Assembly: GCF_000014945.1 (NCBI RefSeq) | Contig: NC_008553.1 | Span: 1-64,000, forward strand | DNA from: Methanothrix thermoacetophila PT | Lineage (GTDB): Archaea > Halobacteriota > Methanosarcinia > Methanotrichales > Methanotrichaceae | Direction: 5' to 3' | Length of the DNA: 64,000 nt | Shown: positions 17,859-32,798 of the stretch, piece after piece | How the letters are laid out: each line of letters starts with the position of its first letter | Numbering within the stretch: position 1 is the stretch's first letter | The notes under the pieces: model-generated | The model's database searches: none | What the model was told of the DNA's origin: nothing | The model's input: only the letters and a program-made list of their open reading frames with translations | Program-made: the position numbers and the translations under genes

Positions 17859-17966
17859 CTGAAGGTATCATGATGCAGACGCTAGAAGGATCTGCCACCA
17901 GCAGATATGCTTGGACTTGATGCAGCTTCTCATGATATCGTCTCATGATTACAGTAGCGTGTTAAG

Positions 17967-18992
17967 ATGTCTGAGCTCACGCCTGGATTGAAGGTGCCGC
18001 GCTCGATGGGCGAGCGGATACGGAGGGCCCTCATCGAGATGGGCGCTCTCGACAAGGGAAAGCGCATCCGCTCAGACGATTCTCACGTGTACATTCCAGT
18101 TCTTGATTCAATCAGTCCGGATGCGCTGAAGGGGCTTGCGGATGTCGAGATCGTCCACATGGAATTCGATGAGGATCGTAGGAGGATTACCGTTGAGGAG
18201 ATCCTTGGCAGAAGACCGAGCTTCGAGACCATCGGGGATATAGCAGTGGTTGAGGATGAGGAGCCTGAGAGATCTGCGGAAGCGATCATGGCAGTGCACC
18301 GGGGAATTCGCACTGTTCTCACCCCAATTTCAGATGTCGAGGGTGAGTTCAGGCTCCGCAGGTACAGACACGTAGCAGGCGAGATGAAGACGCTCACGAT
18401 TCACAGAGAGCACGGCATCCGCTACAAGGTCGATCTCGAGCGCGCGTACTTCTCCCCGAGGCTCAGCACCGAGAGGCTCAGAGTCGCAGAGCAGGTGCGC
18501 CCCGGAGATCTTGTGGTGGATATGTTCGCAGGCGTGGGCCCCTTCTCGCTCCTCATGGCGAAACGTGGCGCCAGGGTGATCGCGATCGACAAGAATCCCT
18601 GCGCGGCAAAGCTCCTGAAGGAGAACGCGAGGATGAACCGCCTGGATGTGGAGATACGCGAGGGCGATGCTTCATCTCTCACAGAAGACCTCGCAGATAA
18701 AGCGGATCACGTCGTGATGAACCTGCCGCATTCTGCCTCTCTCTTCCTGACAGAGGCGATACGCACCGCGAAGAATGGGGGCGTGGTTCACTACTACACA
18801 TTCGCCCCTGAGGACGATCTCTACAGGGATGTCAGGATCATAGAGGAGAAAGCCCGGGAGCTCGGGTGCAAGGCTGCTGTTACGTACAGGAGCGTAGTCA
18901 GAAGCTATGCGCCCAGGAAATACAACGTGGTCATCGACTTCATGGTGAAGAAAGATGCCCAACGAGGGCGATCCACCTCGATGGAGACATGA
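17967..18992 (+). CDS. trm5: tRNA (guanine37-N1)-methyltransferase Trm5
   Basis: Forms m1G37 next to the anticodon, preventing frameshifting. At 341 residues it has the N-terminal D1-like domain (TPGLKVPRSMGERIRRAL...), the middle domain with IGDIAVVE and HREHGIRYKVDLERAYFSPRLSTER, and the SAM site DMFAGVGPFS, VIAIDKNP and the NLPHSA motif diagnostic of Trm5. Start ATG at 17967 sits about 110 bases after the ferredoxin gene. Confidence 0.94.
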   Translation: MSELTPGLKVPRSMGERIRRALIEMGALDKGKRIRSDDSHVYIPVLDSISPDALKGLADVEIVHMEFDEDRRRITVEEILGRRPSFETIGDIAVVEDEEPERSAEAIMAVHRGIRTVLTPISDVEGEFRLRRYRHVAGEMKTLTIHREHGIRYKVDLERAYFSPRLSTERLRVAEQVRPGDLVVDMFAGVGPFSLLMAKRGARVIAIDKNPCAAKLLKENARMNRLDVEIREGDASSLTEDLADKADHVVMNLPHSASLFLTEAIRTAKNGGVVHYYTFAPEDDLYRDVRIIEEKARELGCKAAVTYRSVVRSYAPRKYNVVIDFMVKKDAQRGRSTSMET

Positions 18993-18997
18993 CTTCA

Positions 18998-19031
18998 ATG
19001 CCATCAGATGCCTGATGCCATCAGATGCCTG
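18998..19031. repeat. 17-bp perfect tandem duplication
   Basis: ATGCCATCAGATGCCTG occurs twice in direct succession (18998-19014 and 19015-19031), just after trm5 and before the convergent end of gatE. It is probably a small slippage duplication. Confidence 0.8.
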
Positions 19032-19072
19032 CATCACCGTCAGATCGCCTGAATGAGTTCATGAGTTGCGGA

Positions 19073-20974
19073 TCAGACCGCCTTCCCGAGGATCGCATTT
19101 ATCTCCTTCTTTATAAGAGCACTCACAGCCGCACCGTCTGCTTTGCCCCTCAGCTGCTCCATCGCGAGCCCCATGAGGGGCCCGATCGCGCGCTCACCTC
19201 TCTCCCTGACGAGATCAACCTTTGCGGAAACAATCTCATGGATGATTCTCTCGACCTCTGACGCGCCCAGGCTCATCAGACCTGCTGCCTCCGCCGCGCT
19301 CTCCGGATCTGCATCGGGGTTCTCAGCCATGGCCTTGAGGAGCGCGGGTATGCCTTCCTTTGCGATTCTCTTCTGAGAGAGGAGGTCGAAGCAGCCCATG
19401 AAATGCCTCTCGCTGAGCCTGTAAACCGGCACGCCATCCCTCGCAAGCTCGACAGGTGTGGACTCCAGTGAGCGCACGACGAGTGAGGGCTGTACTCTGT
19501 ACACCCGCACGATCTCCTCGAAGAGCTGGTAATTGGATGAGGCTGCCATTATCCTGGCCTGCTCTGGGCTGAGCCCGTACTCCCTCTGGTACCTCTCAGC
19601 CCTCTCCACGACGAGCTCTGGAAGCCTGAGCCGCTCGACCATCTCTTTATTTACAACGACAGGCGGTACATCCGTCTCAGGGTACATCCTGGCGGATCCA
19701 GGAAGCGGACGCATGTACTCTGATGTGCCATCGGGAAGCGCTCTCCTGGTCTCCTCCGGCACGCCCGCAATGGCCTCGCGCGCGCGCTCAATAACAGCTT
19801 CTATCGCCTTTCTCGCCCTCTCGGGAGGCGCTGCCACCATCACCACAGCATCGCTCTCCTCGCAGCTCAGCAGGCTCCTGAGTGATGATACCTCCTCTTC
19901 TGTTATTCCATATGCTGGCAGCTCGTCGGTGTGGAATATGCCGCCGACACCCGCACGCTTCGCCCTGTCAGATAGCTCTGTGCCGAGGCGCCTCCCTGGC
20001 TGCACCTCTTTTCCAATAATCCCTTTGAAACCAGCAAGCTTCGTGGCAAGAACCGCGCCGCCGCTCTTGAGGGCCTTTGCGACGACCTTGGAGCGCGTGT
20101 TCGAGAACAGCCCGGTCGCATCGACGACATCTCCGCACACACGGGCGTTTCTTCTCCGGAGCTCATCTCTGATCTCGAGCAGCCTTACCTGGCGAATGAC
20201 CTCAAGCTCGACGATCCTCTCTATCAGGTTCAGCTCCTGAACACCCTTGATCTCGACCCTAGCGCCTCCGGCGATCGATACGTTCACGTCCTGGCGTATC
20301 GTGCCGAGGCCGCGCTTGACCCGGCCTGTCGATCTGAGTATCATGCCGATGTGCTGAGCCACCTCTCTGGCATGCTGCGGAGAAACTATGTCAGGAGCGG
20401 TCCCGATCTCGACAAGGGGAATGCCGAGCCTGTCGAGAGAATACACCACCTCATCCCCGCGATCCTCGACTATCCTGGCGGCCTCCTCCTCCAGGCAGAG
20501 TATTCCTATGCCGACAGGCCCGCATGATGTATCTATGGATCCGCTGGACGCGATGAATGCGGTGCGCTGAAATCCAGATGTGTTCGAGCCATCTATCACG
20601 GTCTTGCGCATAGTGTGGATCTCATCGACGATGCGCATCTTTAGAAGACGTGCGATCACGAGGGCGATCTCAAGAGCCTCCCGGTTGAGCTCCCTTGGAG
20701 GCTCCTCATCTGCCTCCACAAGACATGTTGTGTTGTAGGATTTGTATACGAACCTCCTCGATACAAGTGTCTCCTCAAGAGCAGCCCTGTCGATCTCCCC
20801 GAGCTCGCTTCTCGCAGGCCTGAGGTACCTGAAGAACTCGAAGTTCGAGTCCTCCACCTCCCTGTGCACAGTCGGGCAGCTGCAGAAGAGCTTGCATCTG
20901 GTATCAAGCTGCTGATGGATCTCTATTCCGCAGACAAGACCAAGCGCACGATAGTCCATATCGGGATAGTCCAT
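19073..20974 (-). CDS. gatE: Glu-tRNA(Gln) amidotransferase subunit E
   Basis: With GatD converts mischarged Glu-tRNA(Gln) to Gln-tRNA(Gln) in archaea lacking GlnRS. The 633-residue length and order are typical: GLVCGIEIHQQLDT at the N-terminus, the catalytic cradle (VDEIHTMRKTVIDGSNTSGFQRT, GIPLVEIGTAPDI, RQDVNVSI), an AspRS-like inserted domain (residues about 290-400) and a YqeY-like C-terminal tail that binds tRNA. GatD is not in this window. The first codons are duplicated at DNA level (TAGTCCATATCGG twice near 20955-20980), so translation could begin at MDYPDMDYR or at the second M. Confidence 0.95.
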   Translation of the reverse strand: MDYPDMDYRALGLVCGIEIHQQLDTRCKLFCSCPTVHREVEDSNFEFFRYLRPARSELGEIDRAALEETLVSRRFVYKSYNTTCLVEADEEPPRELNREALEIALVIARLLKMRIVDEIHTMRKTVIDGSNTSGFQRTAFIASSGSIDTSCGPVGIGILCLEEEAARIVEDRGDEVVYSLDRLGIPLVEIGTAPDIVSPQHAREVAQHIGMILRSTGRVKRGLGTIRQDVNVSIAGGARVEIKGVQELNLIERIVELEVIRQVRLLEIRDELRRRNARVCGDVVDATGLFSNTRSKVVAKALKSGGAVLATKLAGFKGIIGKEVQPGRRLGTELSDRAKRAGVGGIFHTDELPAYGITEEEVSSLRSLLSCEESDAVVMVAAPPERARKAIEAVIERAREAIAGVPEETRRALPDGTSEYMRPLPGSARMYPETDVPPVVVNKEMVERLRLPELVVERAERYQREYGLSPEQARIMAASSNYQLFEEIVRVYRVQPSLVVRSLESTPVELARDGVPVYRLSERHFMGCFDLLSQKRIAKEGIPALLKAMAENPDADPESAAEAAGLMSLGASEVERIIHEIVSAKVDLVRERGERAIGPLMGLAMEQLRGKADGAAVSALIKKEINAILGKAV

Positions 20975-20999
20975 ATCGGTGTTCTCTCCAATCGGGGTT

Positions 21000-21227
21000 T
21001 CATTCTCCCGGCTTGAGCGGTCTCACTCGCTTTGCAGCCTCTTTTATATCCTCTGCCCTCACAGTCTTTCGCTTCGCATGGTTTGCCCAGTCTATCGCCT
21101 CTTTTGCTATCTCGATGCCATAGTTCTCCAAAATCGATGCAAGCTCGATGCTTGCGTCCTCGCTCACCCTCTTGGCTCCGGCCATTCTTATCAGCCTGGC
21201 AACCGGGGCGACTGGAAGTACCGCCAT
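21000..21227 (-). CDS. Archaeal histone
   Basis: A 75-residue histone-fold protein: helix 1 PVARLIRMAG, helix 2 VSEDASIELASILENYGIEIAKEAIDWANHA and helix 3 RAEDIKEAAKRV, with no tail beyond the fold. It wraps DNA as dimers and multimers. It lies 26 bases upstream of gatE on the same strand; both may share a transcript. A TATA box is visible at 21312-21320. Confidence 0.95.
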   Translation of the reverse strand: MAVLPVAPVARLIRMAGAKRVSEDASIELASILENYGIEIAKEAIDWANHAKRKTVRAEDIKEAAKRVRPLKPGE

Positions 21228-21311
21228 TCTGCTCCCTCCTCGAGACCCTCGGCGCAGCTATTTCAACGCAGCCGAAAAGATCCCCTATTCGCATTCCGAG
21301 CTCTCTTCGAT

Positions 21312-21320
21312 GCATATATA
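21312..21320 (-). promoter_or_regulatory. TATA box of the histone gene
   Basis: The minus strand reads AAAAGGTATATATGC, a good BRE-TATA arrangement. Transcription would start near 21290, giving a leader of about 60 bases. Confidence 0.5.
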
Positions 21321-21749
21321 CCTTTTCATCGGAATTTAAAAGCGATTTTCAAAAAGAGAGTTGTTTTCATCCGTCCTCTGCGGCATGTCATTTGTATGGA
21401 TTGCCAATCTGAGGCGACCAGGGTCGCGGGCACGAATCGCCGAATTGAGATCCCAAGAATCAGCGTTCTCCGGCATGCACATGAATCGCACGAGGCGTGA
21501 TGCGTCTGAACTCAATGATGCGGAGACCCGTGGGCCTGAATGAGTGCCATCGACAGCCCATGACAAGATGTTTCATAAATCCGAACGTTACGCATCTCGA
21601 TGGTCTGGGCACACAACTGGATCGCAAAGCTGAATCAGGGGATGCGCACGGACCGTCGAGTCCGGGCAGTGGCTCTCGGTGCATGCGCCAAACTCGCCGG
21701 CCTCCATCAGTTTAATATACCGCTTTGTTATTGGTAGATAGTCCACCTG
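21321..21749. other. Divergent intergenic region, histone / leuD
   Basis: About 430 bases without a convincing gene. A TATA-like TTTAATATAC (21711-21720) precedes leuD and predicts a leader of some 10-15 bases. Nothing else is recognised. Confidence 0.5.
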
Positions 21750-22250
21750 TTGGAGATGGGTATTTTGGCACGAGCCTGGAAGTTCGGAAACGATATCGAC
21801 ACGGATGTGATCATCCCTGGGCGCTATCTTGTGATAAATGATCCAGAGGAGCTGGCCAAGCACCTCTTTGAGGGGATCAGGCCGGAGTTCGCGGAGAGCG
21901 TTCGACATGGAGATATCATAGTCGCTGGAACCAACTTCGGGTGTGGTTCATCCAGAGAGCATGCTCCTCTTGCCATCAAGGCAGCCGGGGTGGAGGCGGT
22001 CATTGCAAGGTCCTTTGCACGGATTTTCTTCAGGAATTCAATAAATATAGGGTTGCCTCTGCTCATCTGCGCGGATGCGGAGAAAATAGACGATGGCGAC
22101 TCTGTGGTGGTGGATATCTCCAGGGGCATCGTTCAGAACATCTCCAAGAAGGAGTCTTATCCGACAACACCGCTGCCCCCGTTCCTCCAGGAGATAGTGA
22201 GGTCGGGAGGTCTTTTAAATTATACAAAGAAACAGGTGGTGAGAGCATGA
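21750..22250 (+). CDS. leuD: 3-isopropylmalate dehydratase small subunit
   Basis: Small swivelling subunit of an aconitase-type hydrolyase. Signatures are [28 protein letters not shown] and [16 protein letters not shown]. The substrate loop reads YLVI. From memory, methanogen homoaconitases carry YLRT and isopropylmalate isomerases YLV-type loops, so leucine synthesis rather than coenzyme B synthesis is favoured. Start is TTG 21750 or ATG 21756. Its TGA overlaps the leuB ATG (ATGA). The large subunit is not in this window. Confidence 0.88.
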   Translation: MEMGILARAWKFGNDIDTDVIIPGRYLVINDPEELAKHLFEGIRPEFAESVRHGDIIVAGTNFGCGSSREHAPLAIKAAGVEAVIARSFARIFFRNSINIGLPLLICADAEKIDDGDSVVVDISRGIVQNISKKESYPTTPLPPFLQEIVRSGGLLNYTKKQVVRA

Positions 22251-23371
22251 TTTATAAAGTACCTGTCATACCGGGCGACGGCATAGGGCCAGAGATCATA
22301 GCAGAGGGCAGGAAGGTACTTGAGACTGCTGCGGACAAGCACGGCTTCGATATCGAGTGGATCGAGTACCCGCTGGGTGCAGATCACTACCTCAGAACGG
22401 GCGAGCTCGTGAGCGAGGAGACGCTGAAGGAGCTCGGGCGTTACAGGGCGATATACCTCGGGGCCATAGGAGATCCCAGAGTAAAGCCGGGGGTTCTTGA
22501 GAAGGGCATTCTCCTGGCGATGAGGTTCTATTTCGACCAGTACATAAACCTCAGGCCCGTCAAGCTCCTGGAGGGAGTATGGACACCTCTCAAGGACAAG
22601 GGTCCGAAGGACATAGACTTTGTTGTTGTCAGGGAGAACACAGAGGACTTCTACATAGGCCAGGGCGGTAGAGCCAGGTCTGGAAGGAGCCATGCAGATC
22701 TCGAGGTGAAGAGATCTCTCTACAACGTGAAGTTCGGCCTTGATATTGACTCAGATAGCGACGAGATCGCATACCAGATAGGCATGGTCTCGAGGGAAGG
22801 ATGCACCAGGGTGATAAAGTACGCATTCGATCTTGCGATGGAGAGAAGAAAGCATGTCTCAAGCGTCGACAAGGCGAACGTTCTGAGCGACATCTACGGG
22901 TTCTGGCGCGAGATCTTCGAGGATGTCGGGAAGAGCTATCCTGAGGTCACCACAGACTTCAACTTCGTCGATGCCATAACGATGTGGTTCGTCAAGAATC
23001 CGGAATGGTTCGATGTCGTTGTCGCTCCCAACATGTTTGGGGATATCATCACAGACCTCGGAGCCATGATACAGGGCGGCCTCGGGCTTGCGCCTGGAGC
23101 AAACCTGAACCCAGAGGGGACAAGCATGTTCGAGCCGATACACGGAAGCGCACCGAAGTATAAGGGTATGAACAAGATCAACCCGATCGCAACGATATGG
23201 GCAGGCGCGATGCTCCTGGAGCACCTGGGTGAGAAGGAGGCTGCTCAAGACGTAGTAAGGGCTATAGAGCTCAGCCTGCGTGAGGGAAGGGTGAGAACAT
23301 ACGACCTCGGCGGCAGCTCCACCACATCTGAGGTGGGTGATGAGATAGCCAGGCTTGTGAGGAACTTATAA
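22247..23371 (+). CDS. leuB: 3-isopropylmalate dehydrogenase
   Basis: NAD-dependent beta-decarboxylating dehydrogenase of 374 residues. It has the [11 protein letters not shown] start, the substrate-binding [12 protein letters not shown] region, the metal site [21 protein letters not shown] and the NAD site [12 protein letters not shown]. The coupled isopropylmalate isomerase subunit upstream supports leucine biosynthesis. A role as homoisocitrate dehydrogenase remains possible because the families are close. The start is the ATG inside the ATGA overlap. Confidence 0.88.
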   Translation: MIYKVPVIPGDGIGPEIIAEGRKVLETAADKHGFDIEWIEYPLGADHYLRTGELVSEETLKELGRYRAIYLGAIGDPRVKPGVLEKGILLAMRFYFDQYINLRPVKLLEGVWTPLKDKGPKDIDFVVVRENTEDFYIGQGGRARSGRSHADLEVKRSLYNVKFGLDIDSDSDEIAYQIGMVSREGCTRVIKYAFDLAMERRKHVSSVDKANVLSDIYGFWREIFEDVGKSYPEVTTDFNFVDAITMWFVKNPEWFDVVVAPNMFGDIITDLGAMIQGGLGLAPGANLNPEGTSMFEPIHGSAPKYKGMNKINPIATIWAGAMLLEHLGEKEAAQDVVRAIELSLREGRVRTYDLGGSSTTSEVGDEIARLVRNL

Positions 23372-23456
23372 AAGGGAAAAAGCTTTATGCATGTTTCTTT
23401 AAAGAGGGGAGCAGTGCAGCTCAACGTTCACAGTTCGTGGGCTCGTATGCTCATGG

Positions 23457-23544
23457 GGGCTCGTAGCTCAGTTAGGCAGAGCGCCTGGCTTTTAAATTTT
23501 ATGAAGACACCAGGTGGCCGAGGGTTCAAATCCCCCCGAGCCCG
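23457..23544 (+). tRNA. tRNA-Lys (TTT) with 14-nt intron
   Basis: Acceptor GGGCTCG (23457-23463) pairs with CGAGCCC (23537-23543), discriminator G at 23544. The anticodon stem CCTGG/CCAGG encloses TTT at 23491-23493. A 14-base insert AATTTTATGAAGAC (23495-23508) lies between positions 37 and 38, the canonical archaeal intron site. The T stem appears to have one A-C mismatch. The gene ends 27 bases before rpoH. Confidence 0.92.
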
Positions 23545-23571
23545 TATGTAGCTTTTCTGGGAGGAGATCGG

Positions 23572-23808
23572 ATGAAGAGGTTTGCCGTACAGGATCACGA
23601 GCTGGTACCGGAACACATCCTCCTCACTCCAGAGGAGGCCCAGCAGGTCCTGATGCAGTACGGTGTAGAGGCGCGCCATCTGCCGAAGATCCACGTCACG
23701 GATCCAGTTGCTAAGGAGATTGGCGCCAAGGTAGGGGATATAATAAAGATAAAGCGCAAGAGCCCCACGGCAAAGGAGTCGATATTTTACAGGCTCGTTA
23801 TCGATTGA
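23572..23808 (+). CDS. rpoH: DNA-directed RNA polymerase subunit H
   Basis: Archaeal homologue of the C-terminal domain of Rpb5, sitting in the lower jaw. The 78-residue product has DHELVPEHILLTPEEAQ, LPKIHVTDPVAKEIGAKVGDI and the closing RKSPTAKESIFYRLVI. It is the first protein gene of the rpo operon and directly follows an intron-containing tRNA-Lys. Its stop overlaps the TTG start of rpoB''. Confidence 0.97.
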   Translation: MKRFAVQDHELVPEHILLTPEEAQQVLMQYGVEARHLPKIHVTDPVAKEIGAKVGDIIKIKRKSPTAKESIFYRLVID

Positions 23809-25316
23809 AGAGGGTGATTCAAGATTTGCTGGACAGAAGCGTTCTTTACAGGGCCTATTTTACCAAGGACAAGTTGGTGCACCACCACATAAATTCATTC
23901 AACGAATTCATAGACAGAGGTCTGCAGAAGGTTATCGATGAGGTCAGGATAATAGAGACGAACATCGAGAACACCTACGTCAAGCTCGGCAAGATCAGGG
24001 TGGAGAAGCCTGTGGTCATGGAGGCTGACGGATCTGTCGAGAGGCTCTATCCGAACGATGCCCGTCTCAGGAACCTGACCTATGCGTCGCCAATAAAGCT
24101 CGAGATGTCCATAGTCGACAGGGGCGAGGAGAAGGAGCCGGTCGAGGCGATGATCGGCATGCTCCCGATCATGGTGATGTCGAAGGTCTGCAACCTCTAC
24201 GGCATGAGCGAGGAGGAGATGGTCTCCTACGGAGAGGATCCCCTCGATCCTGGAGGATACTTTATAGTGAACGGATCCGAGCGCGTCATAATGACGCTCG
24301 AGGATCTGGCGCCGAACAAGATACTCGTGGAGTACAATCAGAGGTACGATGAGTTCATAGAGGTTGCGAAGGTCTTCAGCCAGAGGCAGGGCTACAGGTC
24401 TCTCGTCATAGTGGAGCGCGGCAAGCGATCGATACTAGAGGTCTCATTCCCGTCTGTCGCTGGCAGGATAAACTTCGTGACTCTTGTAAGAGCCCTCGGA
24501 CTCGAGACTGATATGGACATAGTGAAGGCCGTATCAGATAACCCCGAGATCATGAAGTTCATGCTCGAGAACCTCGAGGAGGCTGAAGTCTCGACGACAG
24601 AAGAGGCCCTGGAGAAGATAGGCAACAGGGTCGCGGCCGGCCAGGCGAAGGAGTACCAGAAGAAGCGTGCCGCTTATGTCCTGGACAGATACCTGCTTCC
24701 GCATATAGGAGTGGAGGAGAAGGACAGGTACGCTAAGGCTCTCTTCCTCTCAAGAATGGCTGAGGCGTGCTTCGAGCTGGCGCTTGGTAAAAGAGGAGAG
24801 GACGACAAGGACCACTATGCGAATAAGAGGCTGAAGCTCTCCGGAGACCTGATGGAAGATCTCTTCAGGGTCGCATTCAACAGGCTCACCAGGGATATCA
24901 AGTACCAGCTCGAGCGCGCCAGCATGCGCAACAGGGAGCTGAATGTCATCACCACAGTGAGAGCGGATGTTCTGACGGAGAGGATGATACATCCTCTCGC
25001 AACAGGCAACTGGGTTGGTGGCAGGACCGGCGTATCGCAGCTTCTGGATAGAACGGATTACATGGCGAGCCTGAGCCATCTCAGGAGGGTCATATCGCCG
25101 CTATCGAGATCGCAGCCGCACTTTGAGACCAGGGATCTCCATGCGACACAGTGGGGAAGGATATGCCCGAGCGAGACTCCCGAGGGGCCGAACTGCGGGC
25201 TGGTCAAGAACTTCGCTCAGGGAGTTGAGCTCTCAAAGGGCGTTGAGGATTACGAAGAGGTCAAGACCATGCTGATCAATCTCGGTGTGAGGCCGGTAGG
25301 TGGTTATGGTGGCTGA
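23805..25316 (+). CDS. rpoB2: RNA polymerase subunit B'' (N-terminal half of beta)
   Basis: N-terminal half of the beta/Rpb2 subunit, split from B' as in most methanogens. Landmarks are the lobe segments ([43 protein letters not shown]) and the fork-loop region near the end ([41 protein letters not shown]). It starts with TTG overlapping rpoH and ends overlapping the start of rpoB'. Confidence 0.97.
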   Translation: MKRVIQDLLDRSVLYRAYFTKDKLVHHHINSFNEFIDRGLQKVIDEVRIIETNIENTYVKLGKIRVEKPVVMEADGSVERLYPNDARLRNLTYASPIKLEMSIVDRGEEKEPVEAMIGMLPIMVMSKVCNLYGMSEEEMVSYGEDPLDPGGYFIVNGSERVIMTLEDLAPNKILVEYNQRYDEFIEVAKVFSQRQGYRSLVIVERGKRSILEVSFPSVAGRINFVTLVRALGLETDMDIVKAVSDNPEIMKFMLENLEEAEVSTTEEALEKIGNRVAAGQAKEYQKKRAAYVLDRYLLPHIGVEEKDRYAKALFLSRMAEACFELALGKRGEDDKDHYANKRLKLSGDLMEDLFRVAFNRLTRDIKYQLERASMRNRELNVITTVRADVLTERMIHPLATGNWVGGRTGVSQLLDRTDYMASLSHLRRVISPLSRSQPHFETRDLHATQWGRICPSETPEGPNCGLVKNFAQGVELSKGVEDYEEVKTMLINLGVRPVGGYGG

Positions 25317-27123
25317 TGCCAGGGTTTTCATAAATGGAGAGATAGTCGGGCATCATCCGGAGCCCGAGAAGCTCGTGGCCGAGATCAGGCGTTTGAGAAG
25401 AGCCGGCGTGATAAGCAATCAGATCAATGTCGCATACTACGACAGAACAAACGAGATTGTGATAAACACAGACTCTGGAAGGGCGAGAAGGCCTCTTATC
25501 ATCGTGGAGAACGGACAGCCCCTTGTCACAGAGGAGGATATTCGGAGACTGGAGCGGGGAGAGGCGACCTTTGATGATCTTGTTCGAGAGGGAAAGATTG
25601 AGTATCTCGATGCCGAGGAGGAGGAGAATGCCTACATAGCGATCTGGGAGAATGATCTCACAGAGGAGCATACGCATCTCGAGGTCGATCCGTCTCTAAT
25701 CCTGGGGATATGCACAGCACTGGTCCCGTACCCGGAGCACAACGCGAGCCCGAGGAATACCATGGGCGCCGGCATGATCAAGCAGTGTCTTGGCTTCCCG
25801 ATGGCGAACATCCGCCTGAGACCTGACACACGGGGCCACTATCTCCATTACCCACAGCAGCCCATTGTCAGTACAAGAACCGCCAAGGCAATCGGTTTCG
25901 ATAAAAGGCCAGCGGGCCAGAACTTCGTCGTGGCGGTTCTCGCATACGAGGGGTACAACATCGAGGACGCCCTGGTGATGAACAAGAGCGCCGTCGAGCG
26001 CGGGCTTGCCAGATCTCATTTCTTCAGAGTATCAGAGGCAGAGGAGAGGAAATACCCTGGGGGTCAGGAGGACAAGTTTGAAATTCCCGATCTCGAGGTC
26101 AGGGGCGCGAGGGGCTCTGAGACCTACGGCCAGCTCGATGCCGACGGTCTTGTAAATCCGAACGCTGATGTCGGTCCCAACGATGTGCTTATAGGCAAGA
26201 CGAGCCCGCCGAGGTTCCTTGAGGAGCCGACAGAGTTCGGAATCAGCCCGCAGCAGAGGCGCGAGACTTCTGTCACGATGAGGTCCAACGAGAAGGGCGT
26301 CGTCGATCTGGTCATCCTCACAGAATCGCAGAACGGCAACCGGCTCGCCAAGGTAAAAACCCGTGACCAGAGGATCCCCGAGCTAGGAGACAAGTTCGCA
26401 TCACGCCACGGTCAGAAGGGTGTTGTGGGTCTTCTTCTCCCCCAGGAGGATATGCCGTTCAGCGAGAGCGGCATGGTCCCGGATCTTCTTCTCAACCCGC
26501 ACGCAATCCCATCGAGAATGACAGTCGGGCACGTCCTCGAGATGATCGGCGGGAAGGTGGGTTCGCTTGAGGGAAGGTTCATAGATGCGACCGCGTTTCT
26601 CGGAGAGAAGGAGTGGGATCTCAGGAGCGCTCTGACAAGGCTAGGATTCGCCCATACAGGAAAAGAGGTTCTGTACGATGGAGCGACCGGCGAGAGGATA
26701 CAGGCCGACATATTTGTCGGGGTGATCCTGTACCAGAAGCTGTACCACATGGTCACCGGAAAGATGCATGCGAGATCACGCGGCCCTGTGCAGGTGCTCA
26801 CCAGGCAGCCGACAGAGGGCAGGGCTAGAGAGGGCGGACTGAGGTTCGGAGAGATGGAACGCGATGTGCTCATAGCCCATGGCGCTGCTCTTGCGCTGAA
26901 GGAGAGGCTCGTCGAGGAGTCAGATAAAGTAACGGAACTCGTGTGCAGCAAATGCGGAGTCATAGCGATTCACGATCGGAGAAGAAATATGGACCTCTGC
27001 CCAGTCTGCGGCACGGACACCGACATATACCCCGTGGAGATGAGCTATGCGTTCAAGCTTCTGCTTGACGAGATAAAATCGCTGGGCGTGGCACCGCGCC
27101 TCATGCTGGAGGATGCAGTTTAG
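25306..27123 (+). CDS. rpoB1: RNA polymerase subunit B' (C-terminal half of beta)
   Basis: C-terminal half of beta. It has the hybrid-binding domain ([18 protein letters not shown]), [18 protein letters not shown], the [21 protein letters not shown] motif, and the C-terminal zinc site ([16 protein letters not shown]). GTG at 25300 and ATG at 25306 are both possible starts; both overlap rpoB''. The product is about 605 residues. Confidence 0.97.
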   Translation: MVADARVFINGEIVGHHPEPEKLVAEIRRLRRAGVISNQINVAYYDRTNEIVINTDSGRARRPLIIVENGQPLVTEEDIRRLERGEATFDDLVREGKIEYLDAEEEENAYIAIWENDLTEEHTHLEVDPSLILGICTALVPYPEHNASPRNTMGAGMIKQCLGFPMANIRLRPDTRGHYLHYPQQPIVSTRTAKAIGFDKRPAGQNFVVAVLAYEGYNIEDALVMNKSAVERGLARSHFFRVSEAEERKYPGGQEDKFEIPDLEVRGARGSETYGQLDADGLVNPNADVGPNDVLIGKTSPPRFLEEPTEFGISPQQRRETSVTMRSNEKGVVDLVILTESQNGNRLAKVKTRDQRIPELGDKFASRHGQKGVVGLLLPQEDMPFSESGMVPDLLLNPHAIPSRMTVGHVLEMIGGKVGSLEGRFIDATAFLGEKEWDLRSALTRLGFAHTGKEVLYDGATGERIQADIFVGVILYQKLYHMVTGKMHARSRGPVQVLTRQPTEGRAREGGLRFGEMERDVLIAHGAALALKERLVEESDKVTELVCSKCGVIAIHDRRRNMDLCPVCGTDTDIYPVEMSYAFKLLLDEIKSLGVAPRLMLEDAV

Positions 27124-27131
27124 GTGATGGA

Positions 27132-31213
<4,082 letters not shown>

Positions 31214-31221
<8 letters not shown>

Positions 31222-31645
31222 GTTCAAGCTCACAACAGAGGGAATAAGATACATAGCGCTCTTTGAGAGCCTCACGGGCGGCATGGCAAGGGACTGCATA
31301 GTCGACGAGGAGAACGACAGGATAATCTTCGTCATACAGAAGGGAGACATGGGGGCCGCGATCGGAAGGAAGGGGAGCAACATAAACCGCGTCAAGAAGT
31401 CCATTGGAAAACAGATAGAGATAGTCGAGTACAGCGACGATGTCAAGGAGTTCCTGCAGAACCTCTTCCAGCCGGCTGATGTCAAGAACATCATGGTGGT
31501 CAACAAGAATAACAAGCGATTGGCTTATGTAGAGGTAGCCAACAAGGACAAGGGTATTGCCATTGGGCGTGACGGCCGAAACATACTTAAAGCCAAGATG
31601 CTGGCACAGAGGCATCATGGCGTTGATGATATAATCATACAGTGA
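31214..31645 (+). CDS. nusA: Transcription elongation factor NusA-like
   Basis: Archaeal NusA consists only of KH domains. The product (143 residues from ATG 31214) has two: DKGDMGAAIGRKGSNINRV-type (here QKGDMGAAIGRKGSNINR) and VANKDKGIAIGRDGRNI, each with the GxxG loop. It lacks the bacterial S1 and acidic domains, as expected. It overlaps L30e by eight bases; 55 bases separate it from rpsL. Confidence 0.94.
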
Positions 31646-31700
31646 GCGGCACAACGCCCTAAAAGAGCGCTATCATGAATTCACGATCAACGGTGATTGA

Positions 31701-32129
31701 ATGGGAATGGGAATCAATGCGGCCAGGAAGATGGAAGATGACTGGAAGAAGCTGAGGTGGAGCGATCCTCATTACTGCAGGCGGGCTCTCGGCCTCAAGG
31801 TCAAGGCTGATCCTCTGGGCGGGGCCCCCAGAGCCAGGGGTATCGTTCTGGAGAAGGTGGGCGTCGAGGCGAAACAGCCGAACTCAGCCATACGCAAGTG
31901 TGTGAGGATACAGCTGATAAAGAACGGAAGACAGGTCACGGCATTCTGTCCCGGTGATGGTGCCATAGGGTTCATAGACGAGCACGATGAGGTCGTGGTC
32001 GAGAGGATCGGCGGAAGGATGGGACGATCGATGGGCGACATACCCGGCGTGAGGTTCAAGGTCGTAGCGGTGAACAATGTCTCCCTCGAGGAGATGGTCT
32101 CGGGCCGCAAGGAGAAGCCGGTAAGGTGA
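31701..32129 (+). CDS. rps12: Ribosomal protein S12
   Basis: Decoding-site protein of 142 residues. The universally conserved [19 protein letters not shown] and [15 protein letters not shown] regions are present, along with [11 protein letters not shown]. The ATG at 31701 is preceded by GGTGATTGA. It is separated from S7 by four bases. Confidence 0.97.
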   Translation: MGMGINAARKMEDDWKKLRWSDPHYCRRALGLKVKADPLGGAPRARGIVLEKVGVEAKQPNSAIRKCVRIQLIKNGRQVTAFCPGDGAIGFIDEHDEVVVERIGGRMGRSMGDIPGVRFKVVAVNNVSLEEMVSGRKEKPVR

Positions 32130-32133
32130 TTTT

Positions 32134-32691
32134 GTGAAGGTATTTGGAAAGTGGGATGCATCAGAGGTGGAGATCCCGGATCTGAGCGTAAAGGGCTACA
32201 TCAACCTGAAGCCGAGGATTGTGCTGCACACCGGCGGCAGGCATGCGAAGCAGCAGTTCAAGAAGTCCGAGCTTCACGTGGTCGAGCGTCTGATCAACAA
32301 GATGATGAGGAAGGAGAAGAACACAGGGCAGAAGCAGATCGCATACAGGATAGTGGAGGAGGCCTTCGACATAATCCATTCGCGGACGAAGGAGAACCCT
32401 CTGTCCGTCCTGGTCAGGGCCATCTCAAACGCAGGACCGCGTGAGGAGGTTGTCAGGCTCAAATACGGTGGTATCACTGTTCCAAAGGCTGTGGATACCG
32501 CACCTCAGAGACGCGTCGATACCGCGCTGATGCTCATAGCAAAGGGCGCATGGCAGGCATCTTTCAAGAGCAGGCGCTCCATCCAGAACTGCCTGGCAGA
32601 TGAGATCATAGCTGCTGCAAATTACGACGTGAAGAGCTTCGCTGTCAGCAGGAAGGACAGCATTGAGCGTGTGGCAAAGGCCGCCAGGTAG
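32134..32691 (+). CDS. rps7: Ribosomal protein S7
   Basis: Head assembly protein of the small subunit, 185 residues. It has the archaeal N-terminal extension, then the S7 core with [31 protein letters not shown], and [24 protein letters not shown]. Starts with GTG. In many methanogens EF-2, EF-1A and S10 follow; here the operon stops at S7 and the next gene faces the other way. Confidence 0.97.
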   Translation: MKVFGKWDASEVEIPDLSVKGYINLKPRIVLHTGGRHAKQQFKKSELHVVERLINKMMRKEKNTGQKQIAYRIVEEAFDIIHSRTKENPLSVLVRAISNAGPREEVVRLKYGGITVPKAVDTAPQRRVDTALMLIAKGAWQASFKSRRSIQNCLADEIIAAANYDVKSFAVSRKDSIERVAKAAR

Positions 32692-32798
32692 ATCTGGCTG
32701 CCACCCTCACGCCATCGTCCGCGCGCTCTTGGTTATCCACAGCGTATCTTCCATCGCTCGGTTGGAGCGTAGCATCCGTGGAGATCCTCTGGGTATTT

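Noticed and set aside
21941-22246. Extended N-terminus of LeuB from an upstream start inside leuD
   Set aside because: The family start [10 protein letters not shown] begins at the ATG in the ATGA overlap (22247); the upstream part is a shadow of leuD.
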